Assembly (NCBI GenBank): GCA_003612395.1
Contig: RAYQ01000003.1
Coordinates: 124,001 to 188,000 of the forward strand
Source of the DNA: Parablautia intestinalis
GTDB lineage: Bacteria; Bacillota; Clostridia; Lachnospirales; Lachnospiraceae
Direction: 5' to 3'
DNA: 64,000 nt
The translations under genes were made by a program, and so were the position numbers. The notes beneath the pieces were generated by a model, which did not search any database, had not been told where the DNA came from, and saw only the letters and a program-made list of their open reading frames with translations. This document shows positions 16,465-24,452 of this stretch, piece by piece. Position 1 is the first letter of the stretch. Every line of letters begins with the position of its first letter.

Positions 16465-17145
16465 TTAGTCAAACAGCAGTTCATCCACCGTCACAAACTC
16501 ATACCCTTCCTCCTTAAGCCGGTCCACAATTTTAAACGCTGCCGTCACCGTACTTTTATATTGGTCATGCATAAGGATAATCTCATTTTCACCAGCCTTT
16601 GCACAGACTGTATCCACAATACAGGAGACATTGCTGCTGCACCAGTCCAAAGGATCTATGGTCCAAAGCACCGGAAACATATTCAGCTCTTTTTCAAACT
16701 CTTTGTTCCAGCTGCCGTAAGGCGGCCTTACATAAATGGTATCTTCCCCAGTTACTTCCTTAATTGCCTCATTGGTTTTTATGATTTCCTCTTTGAAGCT
16801 CTCCCTGTTTTTTGAAGTAAGCTGGGTATGATTATAGGTATGATTGCCAATCAGGTGGCCGTCATCATATATTTCTTTTACGATCTCCGGGTATTCCCTG
16901 GCGTTTTTACCCGTGATAAAAAAGGTAGCCCTGGCATCCCGCTCCTTAAGTCCCTTAAGAAGCTGCTCTGTGTAATAGGGATGGGGACCATCGTCAAAAG
17001 TCAGGGCAATCTTCCGGCTGCCTTCATTTTCCAAAATCTTTCCCATCACAGGTATTTCCTGCTGTGTGGCAATTCCCAAAATACAGATAGCAGCCAGGGC
17101 GGCCAGAAGTAATATACAGGCTAAAATTCGTTTTTTCATATTCAT
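16465..17145 (-). CDS. Membrane-anchored polysaccharide deacetylase (NodB/CE4 family)
   Basis: From the start MNMKKRILACILLLAALAAI the protein has one N-terminal membrane segment and about 226 residues. All CE4 motifs are present: TFDDGPHPYYTEQLL (metal and base aspartates), GNHTYNHTQL (H-x3-H metal ligands), RPPYGSWN, TIDPLDW and ILMHDQYKST. The enzyme removes N-acetyl groups from peptidoglycan or another GlcNAc polymer outside the cell. An upstream ATG at 17202 would extend into the spacer without a better ribosome site; GGAAAG about 10 nt ahead supports 17145. It lies only 65 bp from the metallophosphoesterase gene and is probably co-transcribed. Confidence 0.9.
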   Translation of the reverse strand: MNMKKRILACILLLAALAAICILGIATQQEIPVMGKILENEGSRKIALTFDDGPHPYYTEQLLKGLKERDARATFFITGKNAREYPEIVKEIYDDGHLIGNHTYNHTQLTSKNRESFKEEIIKTNEAIKEVTGEDTIYVRPPYGSWNKEFEKELNMFPVLWTIDPLDWCSSNVSCIVDTVCAKAGENEIILMHDQYKSTVTAAFKIVDRLKEEGYEFVTVDELLFD

Positions 17146-17210
17146 AGTAAGAAATCTTTCCGGTCTCTTACTTCTATTTATATGCCATCTTCCCGCCGCC
17201 ATGCATTTTT

Positions 17211-17840
17211 TTACCAGTGTTCTATCAGGTGTTCCCTGGGATTTTCATCCTCAAACTCAAACAGGCACTTTTCAAAAGCATTGATCACATGGGTGTCCTG
17301 ATATTTATCATATCGCTTATGCTGCCTCCCATAGGACATATGCACATGTCCGTGAAGAAAATATTTGGGCCGGTATTTTTCAATCAGTGTCCGAAACACC
17401 TGAAACCCCTGGTGGGGAAGATCCCGTCCGTCATTTAACTGATAAGCCGGCGCATGGGTTACCAGAATGTCAAAACCTCTTTTTCGCAGCAGCTGAAACC
17501 ACAGCTTTGCCACTCTCTGCCGCATCTGCCGTTCCGTGTATTGATTCGCCCCCATATTATAGCGCATGGAACCTCCCAGCCCCAGAATCCTGACTCCCTT
17601 ATGGACATAGATCTGATCCTCTATACAGATACAGCCATCCGGAGGGATTTTTTCGTATTTTCCATCATGATTCCCGCGCACATACAGCACCGGCACATTA
17701 GAAAGGGTCACCAGAAAAGACAGGTAACGGGGATCCAAATCACCGCAGGAAATAATCAAATCAATTCCCTCTAATTTGCTTTTCTCAAAATGATCCCACA
17801 GGGATTTGGATTCATCATCCGCTATTGCCAGTATTTTCAT
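17211..17840 (-). CDS. Calcineurin-like metallophosphoesterase
   Basis: The 209-residue protein carries most motifs of the family in order: SCGDLDPRYLS, VRGNHDGKYEK, LVTHAPAYQLN and LHGHVHMSYG. The first motif is unusual: MKILAIADDESKSLW has the aspartate but not the histidine of the usual D-x-H, so metal site 1 may differ. The short length and soluble start suggest a small cytoplasmic phosphodiesterase (YfcE/MJ0936-like group), substrate unknown. ATG 17840 is chosen because GGGGGT precedes it; an upstream ATG at 17873 gives an unconserved tail. It follows the ParB/BMP-type gene by 63 bp on the same strand. Confidence 0.85.
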   Translation of the reverse strand: MKILAIADDESKSLWDHFEKSKLEGIDLIISCGDLDPRYLSFLVTLSNVPVLYVRGNHDGKYEKIPPDGCICIEDQIYVHKGVRILGLGGSMRYNMGANQYTERQMRQRVAKLWFQLLRKRGFDILVTHAPAYQLNDGRDLPHQGFQVFRTLIEKYRPKYFLHGHVHMSYGRQHKRYDKYQDTHVINAFEKCLFEFEDENPREHLIEHW

Positions 17841-17903
17841 TCTGCAAACTACCCCCATAATTCCGCTCTGCAAAATTGCAAGTCCGGACGAAGAATGCCT
17901 TCC

Positions 17904-19823
17904 TTATTCACTGCTACCCGCCGTATTTTTTACCCCCTGCTGTTTGATAACAGGTTCGGCCTGCTCCTTTAGTTCTTCCATCTTAGGAATAGAGCCAATA
18001 ACATTTTCTGCCAGCCAGTCCATCGTCATGATTTCCTCCGGCGAAAGGCTTCTGCCCGGGTCATCTACTACTATGCCCGTTTGTGAATACAAAATACCGG
18101 AGAAGGGATTAAAAGCTTCTGCGCTGATAGTTGTTTTTAAAAGCTCAATCAGCCTCTTGGTTCCGATAGGAAGATTTTGGGAGCAGATTACATCAATAAC
18201 CCCTGCTGACATGCCCCACCAATAATTAATAGCCTTAACTTTGGAAGAATCGTCATCATATTTCCATTTTCCTTCCATAATTGTTCTGATCAGCCGCTCG
18301 TAAAATTTCCCCCAATGGCAAAGCGGCATGGCAAGATTTCTGGGATAATCACCATCCATGTGGTAAATACCAAAAAACCGGGAAGCCTCCTCGGGAATCA
18401 CCATGTCTTTTCCGGAAATACAGGATGCTCCTGTCTCCCGAATTCTTTCATCTATATCGGTTCCTTTCTTTGAGGACCATTCCAGATGGACCTGCGCACG
18501 GGGATTAATCATCTTCGCCCCCAGAGCAAAGGCATTGATATTTGCAATAGAGCCATATATCGGATAATCCTCCATATAAATCATTTGGTTATTTTCCGCC
18601 ATGGCGCCGGCAATAGCCCCCATCAGGAATTTTGCCTCATGCATCCGCGGATAATATGTACGGATGTACCTGTGGGATGTATTCAAAGAGCAGTTCATGA
18701 TCCTCACATCGGGATTTGCAATTGCTGCCTTTACGCTGGCCTGCACAAAGGCGGGCGTGGTAGTAAAAATCAGGTTGCAGCCTGCCTTTACGGCATCCTC
18801 AATCCTCTCCTCTATATTTTCCTGTGTGACATTTTCATAATGTACGGTGCTGGCCTCATCCGGAAATGTCTGTTCCAGATAAAGCCTGCCAAGCTCATGG
18901 GCATAGGTCCATGCGGAAGTGCCCGGCGTCTTCTCATAAATAAAAGCAATTTTAAGCTTGGAAGGACCTAAGGGAAGGAGAATGCTCAGCAGAGGCTTTT
19001 TTTCCTCATTAGGCTTCATCTTCAAATCAATTTCCTGTTCTTCCTCCAGAAGTGCAAATTCCTCCCAGCTCTTTACAATCAGCTCTTTTATCTCATTGGT
19101 GGTTTTCTCCTCAATATCCTTATATCCGTACAGGGTAATAAACGCCAGGAAAGCATCGCCCGGCGTAATTCCCAGCCTGCCGCCGCCCTTTGCTTTATAT
19201 TCCAGACTAAAACGTGTATAGACAGCGCTGAAATCCAGCAAATCCTCCTCTGTCCACACTTCATCAGGCTCTTTCCCCACTGCTTCCTGCAGCTTTCCAA
19301 AGCTTCCCTCCTGGGAAAACCAAATATAATTAATGGGAGCCTTTTGATAAAAATTCATAAATTCATAGTAAATTTTATTTTCTTTATCTTCCGTGCGGTT
19401 CGGCACAATGCGGATCACATTGCCGGGGATAGAGACCACCTCGAAATATTTCATAACGCTGACCCGCTTATTGCCTTCTTCCACATAAAACCTGTTCATA
19501 TACTCATAGGCTTTGATGGGATCTCTGATACCCTCCTCCACATGGCTGGTGCTTAAATTTGCCCACTTACAGGCAAATTCACTGCCCTCCTGCAAAATTG
19601 GCATAAAGTTCCCTGCAAAGGAGTTACTTCTCCCTACGGTCTTTGTACCAACAATCTGGTCTGCCGGAATCTGTACAATTCCCAAAGGCTGCTCATAATA
19701 AGCGCCCTTGGGAGGCATAATATCATCTAAAACCTCAAGAGTCGGTTTTTCCCCCCGCAGCAGACGCGACTGATAATCCCTTTTTCCTAATTTCAATGCC
19801 TTACTGTAATCTTCTCGTCCCAT
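17904..19823 (-). CDS. Cytoplasmic fusion of a ParB-like domain and a BMP/PnrA nucleoside-binding domain
   Basis: The 639-residue protein has no signal peptide or lipobox. Residues about 40-130 look like a ParB/sulfiredoxin-type fold: GIVQIPADQIVGTK, then RFYVEEGNKRVSVMKYF, matching the EGN-x-R motif of that fold. After a charged linker (ALLEEEQEIDLKMK) comes a BMP/PnrA ligand-binding domain: LKIAFIYEKTPGTSAWTYAH, LIFTTTPAFVQASV and FALGAKMINPRAQVHLEW. BMP domains normally sit outside the cell and bind purine nucleosides. GGAGG is 8 nt before the ATG at 19823. Between two carB genes, a role in sensing nucleosides is attractive but unproven; I know of no experimentally described member. Confidence 0.8.
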   Translation of the reverse strand: MGREDYSKALKLGKRDYQSRLLRGEKPTLEVLDDIMPPKGAYYEQPLGIVQIPADQIVGTKTVGRSNSFAGNFMPILQEGSEFACKWANLSTSHVEEGIRDPIKAYEYMNRFYVEEGNKRVSVMKYFEVVSIPGNVIRIVPNRTEDKENKIYYEFMNFYQKAPINYIWFSQEGSFGKLQEAVGKEPDEVWTEEDLLDFSAVYTRFSLEYKAKGGGRLGITPGDAFLAFITLYGYKDIEEKTTNEIKELIVKSWEEFALLEEEQEIDLKMKPNEEKKPLLSILLPLGPSKLKIAFIYEKTPGTSAWTYAHELGRLYLEQTFPDEASTVHYENVTQENIEERIEDAVKAGCNLIFTTTPAFVQASVKAAIANPDVRIMNCSLNTSHRYIRTYYPRMHEAKFLMGAIAGAMAENNQMIYMEDYPIYGSIANINAFALGAKMINPRAQVHLEWSSKKGTDIDERIRETGASCISGKDMVIPEEASRFFGIYHMDGDYPRNLAMPLCHWGKFYERLIRTIMEGKWKYDDDSSKVKAINYWWGMSAGVIDVICSQNLPIGTKRLIELLKTTISAEAFNPFSGILYSQTGIVVDDPGRSLSPEEIMTMDWLAENVIGSIPKMEELKEQAEPVIKQQGVKNTAGSSE

Positions 19824-19862
19824 AATTTTTCCTCCAACCTTAACCGGTAATGCCTTCATAAC

Positions 19863-19891
19863 ATTATAAGAAAGAACCCTGATAAATGCAA
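19863..19891 (-). promoter_or_regulatory. Promoter of the ParB-like/BMP fusion gene
   Basis: On the minus strand TTGCAT (plus 19886-19891) and TATAAT (plus 19863-19868) are 17 bp apart in the 80-bp gap after carB paralog 2. The fusion gene and those below it can thus be transcribed independently of carAB. Confidence 0.7.
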
Positions 19892-19903
19892 GGAGAGGGT
19901 CCT

Positions 19904-22900
19904 TTACCCAATAGAAGCCACATCTATCAATGTAAACTTATCCTTCGCATTTTCCAGGCTGGTTACCAGCGCCCGCGCCGTGTCCATTGCCGTAATACAG
20001 TTAACCCCGGTCTCAATGGCGGTTCGCCGGATCAGGAAACCATCCCTTGACTTATCCCTTCCCTGGGTGGGCGTATCAATAACCAGATCAATTTTGTGAC
20101 CCAGAATAAGGTCCATAACAGTAGGCGATTCCTGTGAAATCTTGTTGACCTTGCGGGCCTTCACCCCTGCTTCCTTTAACGCCGTTGCCGTGCTTCTGGT
20201 GGCATAAATGGTATAGCCGAGTCTTTCAAATCTCCGTCCAAGCTCCACCGCCTCGTCTTTATCCGCGTCTTTTACGGTTATAATCATCTGCTTATGCTTC
20301 GGAAGATCCACCCCTGCCCCGAGAAATGCTTTGTAAAGAGCTTCGTTGAAAGTCTTTCCGATTCCAAGGCACTCTCCCGTAGACTTCATCTCAGGACCAA
20401 GGCTTATCTCCGCGCCCCGTATTTTCTCAAAGGAAAACACCGGCATCTTGATGGCAAAGTAATCCGCTTCCGGATAAAGCCCCGGTTCATAACCTAACTC
20501 CCTGATAGTCTTTCCAATCATAACCTCTGTTGCAAGATCCACAATGGGAATGCCTGTCACCTTGCTGATATAGGGCACGGTGCGGGAGGAACGGGGATTT
20601 ACCTCTATCACATACACATCCTCATCAATGGCAATAAACTGAATATTGATAAGTCCTTTTACGTGCAGCGCCCTTGCCAGTCTTTTCGTATATTCCGTGA
20701 GCTTTTCCTTCACCCCGTCCGAGATGGTAAATGCAGGATATACCGAGATACTGTCGCCGGAATGGACGCCTGTTCTTTCAATGTGCTCCATGATACCCGG
20801 GATCAGGATATCGGTTCCATCGCAGACTGCATCTACCTCTATTTCTTTTCCCTCCAGATATTTGTCCACTAAAATGGGATGATCCTGGGCTATCCGGTTG
20901 ATAATATTCATAAATTCTTCTATTTCTTCATCGGAAATGGCAATCTGCATCCCCTGCCCTCCCAGCACATAAGAGGGCCTCACCAGCACCGGATATCCAA
21001 GTTTACCTGCAACCGCCTTTGCCTCCCTGGCCGTAAACACGGTACCTCCTGCCGCTCTGGGGATGCCGGTCTGTTCCAGAATCTTGTCAAACAATTCCCT
21101 GTCCTCGGCGGCGTCCACATCCTCCGCCTTAGTGCCAAGAATGGGAACCCCCATTTTCATCAGGCTTTCCGTAAGCTTAATGGCCGTCTGTCCGCCAAAC
21201 TGCACCACGGCTCCGTCCGGCTTTTCGATGTTTACAATGCTCTCCACATCCTCAGGCGTGAGAGGTTCAAAATACAGCTTGTCCGCAATGTCAAAGTCCG
21301 TGCTCACCGTCTCCGGATTATTGTTGATGATAATCGTCTCGTACCCTGCCTTTGAAAAAGCCCATGTAGCATGGACAGAGCAATAGTCGAATTCAATTCC
21401 CTGACCGATTCTGATAGGACCTGAGCCCAGAACTAAAACCTTTTTAGGCGGATTTGTGGGGGCAGCCTCATTTTCACTGCCGTATACGGAATAATAATAG
21501 GGGGTGCCTGCCTCAAACTCCGCAGCGCAGGTGTCCACCATCTTGTAAACGGCCACGATACCATTGTCATAACGCATCTTTTTAATTTCTTCTTCCGCAA
21601 TTCCTGTAAGGGAGCTGATGACGCTGTCCGGAAACTCTATGCGCTTTGCTTCCTTAAGGAGATCCACCGTAAGCGGCCCCTGCTTAAGCGCCTTTTCCAT
21701 CTCCACCAAAACGGCAAGTTTGTCAATAAACCAATGGTCAATCATCGTGATATTATGAATCGTATCATAGTCCATCCCCTTGCGCAGTGCCTGCGCAATC
21801 ACATAAATACGCTGATCATCTACCACTTTTAACCTTTCTTCAAGCTCCTTAAGGGAAAGCTCGCTAAAGTCATAGCTTAAAAGACTCTCCACATGCTGTT
21901 CCAAAGAACGGATCGCTTTCATAAGCGCCCCTTCAAAGTTATCGCATATACTCATAACCTCTCCGGTGGCCTTCATCTGTGTGGTCAGCGTTCTTTTGGC
22001 GGTAATAAACTTGTCAAAGGGAAGTCTCGGGAGCTTCACCACACAATAGTCAAGGGCAGGCTCAAAGCTTGCATAGGTTTTACCTGTAATGGCATTTTTA
22101 ATTTCATCCAGCGTATAGCCCAGGGCAATTTTAGCCGCTACCTTTGCAATCGGATACCCGGTAGCCTTGCTGGCCAGTGCAGAGGACCGGCTTACGCGGG
22201 GATTCACCTCAATCACGCAGTATTCAAAACTGGTGGGATGAAGGGCAAACTGTACGTTACATCCTCCGGTAATCTGCAGTTCATCAATGATGTTCAGGGC
22301 GGAGGTACGCAGCATCTGGTATTCCTTGTCTCCCAGAGTCTGAGAGGGAGCCACCACAATACTGTCTCCCGTATGCACCCCTACCGGATCGATATTTTCC
22401 ATGTTGCAGACAGTGATGCAGTTTCCGGCACTGTCCCGCATTACCTCGTACTCTATCTCTTTCCATCCGGCGATACACCGCTCCACCAGCACCTGTCCCA
22501 CACGGGAAAGACGGAGCCCGTTTTCCAGAATGCTCTCAAGCTCCTCCTGGTTGTGGGCAATACCGCCGCCGGATCCGCCTAAGGTATAGGCAGGCCTTAG
22601 CACCACCGGATAACCGATGATTCTGGTAAAAGCCACCCCTTCTTCCACCGATTCCACCACCTTAGAGGCAGCGCAGGGCTCACCGATTTTTTCCATAGTA
22701 TCTTTAAATTCCTGCCGATCCTCCGCCTTTTTAATGGTGGACGCCGTAGTTCCAAGGAGCTTTACCCCGTGTAAGGCAAGGAAACCGGATTCCTCCAACT
22801 CCATGCCAAGGTTAAGGCCCGCCTGTCCCCCCAGCGTAGGCAGAATACTGTCCGGCTTTTCCTTTTCAATAATCTGCTCTAACACTCTGGCGGTCAGCGG

Positions 22901-23101
22901 TTCAATATATACTTTATCCGCAATATTCTTATCCGTCATGATGGTGGCAGGATTGGAATTCACCAATATTACCTCCACCCCTTCCTCCTTCAGAGAACGG
23001 CACGCCTGGGTGCCTGCATAATCAAATTCCGCCGCCTGGCCGATTACAATGGGGCCGGAGCCAATCACCATCACTCTTTTTACATTTGGATTTTTAGGCA
23101 T
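19904..23101 (-). CDS. carB: Carbamoyl phosphate synthetase large subunit, paralog 2 (carA-linked)
   Basis: The 1065-residue protein has both ATP-grasp halves (RVMVIGSGPIVIGQAAEFDY and KVLVLGSGPIRIGQGIEFDY) and a C-terminal MGS-like domain (MIITVKDADKDEAVELGRRF, then DLVIDTPTQGRDKSRDGF). The TPTQGR and DGF segments are the usual form for UMP or other effector-binding CarB. Its start overlaps the carA stop by 8 bp, with GGAGGTGGGG as ribosome site inside carA, so synthesis is likely coupled. This is the standard partner of CarA; the other carB at 12970-16197 must either share this CarA or use a different glutaminase. Confidence 0.97.
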   Translation of the reverse strand: MPKNPNVKRVMVIGSGPIVIGQAAEFDYAGTQACRSLKEEGVEVILVNSNPATIMTDKNIADKVYIEPLTARVLEQIIEKEKPDSILPTLGGQAGLNLGMELEESGFLALHGVKLLGTTASTIKKAEDRQEFKDTMEKIGEPCAASKVVESVEEGVAFTRIIGYPVVLRPAYTLGGSGGGIAHNQEELESILENGLRLSRVGQVLVERCIAGWKEIEYEVMRDSAGNCITVCNMENIDPVGVHTGDSIVVAPSQTLGDKEYQMLRTSALNIIDELQITGGCNVQFALHPTSFEYCVIEVNPRVSRSSALASKATGYPIAKVAAKIALGYTLDEIKNAITGKTYASFEPALDYCVVKLPRLPFDKFITAKRTLTTQMKATGEVMSICDNFEGALMKAIRSLEQHVESLLSYDFSELSLKELEERLKVVDDQRIYVIAQALRKGMDYDTIHNITMIDHWFIDKLAVLVEMEKALKQGPLTVDLLKEAKRIEFPDSVISSLTGIAEEEIKKMRYDNGIVAVYKMVDTCAAEFEAGTPYYYSVYGSENEAAPTNPPKKVLVLGSGPIRIGQGIEFDYCSVHATWAFSKAGYETIIINNNPETVSTDFDIADKLYFEPLTPEDVESIVNIEKPDGAVVQFGGQTAIKLTESLMKMGVPILGTKAEDVDAAEDRELFDKILEQTGIPRAAGGTVFTAREAKAVAGKLGYPVLVRPSYVLGGQGMQIAISDEEIEEFMNIINRIAQDHPILVDKYLEGKEIEVDAVCDGTDILIPGIMEHIERTGVHSGDSISVYPAFTISDGVKEKLTEYTKRLARALHVKGLINIQFIAIDEDVYVIEVNPRSSRTVPYISKVTGIPIVDLATEVMIGKTIRELGYEPGLYPEADYFAIKMPVFSFEKIRGAEISLGPEMKSTGECLGIGKTFNEALYKAFLGAGVDLPKHKQMIITVKDADKDEAVELGRRFERLGYTIYATRSTATALKEAGVKARKVNKISQESPTVMDLILGHKIDLVIDTPTQGRDKSRDGFLIRRTAIETGVNCITAMDTARALVTSLENAKDKFTLIDVASIG

Positions 23102-24287
23102 TCTTCCCCACCTCCATCATCCTGATAAATCTGTCAAACAAATAGCCGGAGTCCTGCGGCCCGGGGCACGCCTCCGGATGAAACTGAACGGTAAATATGT
23201 TCTTGCCAACGTAGGAAAGCCCTTCGTTAGTGCCGTCATTTACATTTATAAAAGCAGGGATCGCCACTTGCGGGTCCAGCTTGTCCATATCCACCACATA
23301 GCCATGATTCTGGGATGAAATATAAACCCGTCCGGTTTCCAAATCCTTCACCGGATGATTGCCGCCCCGATGCCCGTATTTCATCTTAAAGGTATCAGCG
23401 CCGGTAGCAAGCGCCATCAGCTGATGTCCTAAGCAGATAGCAAAAACCGGTACCTGTGAATCATAAAGCTTTTTAATTTCCTTTATGATGCTGACACATT
23501 CCTTGGGATCCCCCGGCCCGTTGCTTAGCATAATGCCGTCCGGCTTATCTTTTAAAATTTCTTCCGCCCGGGTAAAGGCCGGGTATACCGTCACGTCACA
23601 TCCCCTCCCCGCAAGAGACCTTGCAATATTGTCCTTTGCGCCTAAATCAAGAAGCGCCACCCTTTTCCCTTTTCCGTTTAACTTCTTTATGGTGCCGGGA
23701 CGCTTTTCCCGGATGCCTTTTGCATAATCCTCCCCCACAAACTTTGCCTGACCTGATAACGGCCCGTTTTCGGAAAGTGTTTTGGATCCTTTTATTTCAT
23801 ATTTCTGGGAGCAGGTTACTTTTTCGACCACCTTGCCGGTAGTATATGATTTTAACTTGGGAAGAATTGAAGAAAGATCATAGCTGCCATTGGTGGTTAT
23901 CATACCATTCATGGTGCCTTTTTCACGAAGAATTTTTGTAAGTGCGCGGGTATCAATACCGGCTATACCTGGAATTTCATATTGTTCTAAAAATTCCTGA
24001 ATACAAATATCTTTTCTGAAATTGCTGGCCATACGGGATAATTCCCTTACAATAAATCCATCCGGCCAGGGCTTTTTGGATTCCATGTCTTCCCTGCACA
24101 CGCCGTAGTTGCCAATCAGAGGATAGGTCATACAGACCGCCTGCCCCGCATAGGACGGGTCGGTGAGTACTTCCAGGTAACCTGCCATGGAGGTATTAAA
24201 AACAATTTCACTGATAATATCCCTGTCAGCGCCTATATGCGTCCCCGTAAAAACAGTTCCGTCTTCCAGAATTAAAAATGCTTTCAT
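23094..24287 (-). CDS. carA: Carbamoyl phosphate synthetase small (glutaminase) subunit
   Basis: The 397-residue protein has the N-terminal CarA domain (MKAFLILEDGTVFTGTHIGA, NTSMAGYLEVLTDPSY) and a class I amidotransferase domain with the nucleophile in VFAICLGHQLMALA and the His-Glu pair in VQFHPEACPGPQDS. It releases ammonia from glutamine for CarB. It is somewhat longer than many bacterial CarA proteins because of a charged, lysine-rich insert between the two domains, about residues 170-205 (SGQAKFVGEDYAKGIREKR). A consensus-like promoter lies 47 bp upstream. carA-carB forms the first part of this minus-strand run. Confidence 0.96.
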   Translation of the reverse strand: MKAFLILEDGTVFTGTHIGADRDIISEIVFNTSMAGYLEVLTDPSYAGQAVCMTYPLIGNYGVCREDMESKKPWPDGFIVRELSRMASNFRKDICIQEFLEQYEIPGIAGIDTRALTKILREKGTMNGMITTNGSYDLSSILPKLKSYTTGKVVEKVTCSQKYEIKGSKTLSENGPLSGQAKFVGEDYAKGIREKRPGTIKKLNGKGKRVALLDLGAKDNIARSLAGRGCDVTVYPAFTRAEEILKDKPDGIMLSNGPGDPKECVSIIKEIKKLYDSQVPVFAICLGHQLMALATGADTFKMKYGHRGGNHPVKDLETGRVYISSQNHGYVVDMDKLDPQVAIPAFINVNDGTNEGLSYVGKNIFTVQFHPEACPGPQDSGYLFDRFIRMMEVGKNA

Positions 24288-24333
24288 CTAATCCCTGCTT
24301 CCTTTCCATAATTTATGCATTTCAAATCGTTCT

Positions 24334-24362
24334 ATTATAGCACATCAAATACCATGCATCAA
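24334..24362 (-). promoter_or_regulatory. Sigma-A promoter of carA-carB
   Basis: On the minus strand TTGATG (plus 24357-24362) and TATAAT (plus 24334-24339) are 17 bp apart. The leader is only about 40 nt, too short for a PyrR attenuator, so control by attenuation is unlikely here. Confidence 0.75.
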
Positions 24363-24410
24363 TTGACAAATTGAATACCCGTGACAGCCTTTTATTATTC
24401 TTTCCTATGC

Positions 24411-24444
24411 AAAATGCGGAAAAGCCTGTGCTCTTCCGCATTTT
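24411..24444. terminator. Terminator after the DUF885 gene
   Basis: AAAATGCGGAA (24411-24421) pairs perfectly with TTCCGCATTTT (24434-24444). It starts 9 bp beyond the DUF885 stop and gives a short T run on the minus strand and T5 on the plus strand. Confidence 0.8.
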
Positions 24445-24452
24445 TATCTGCC

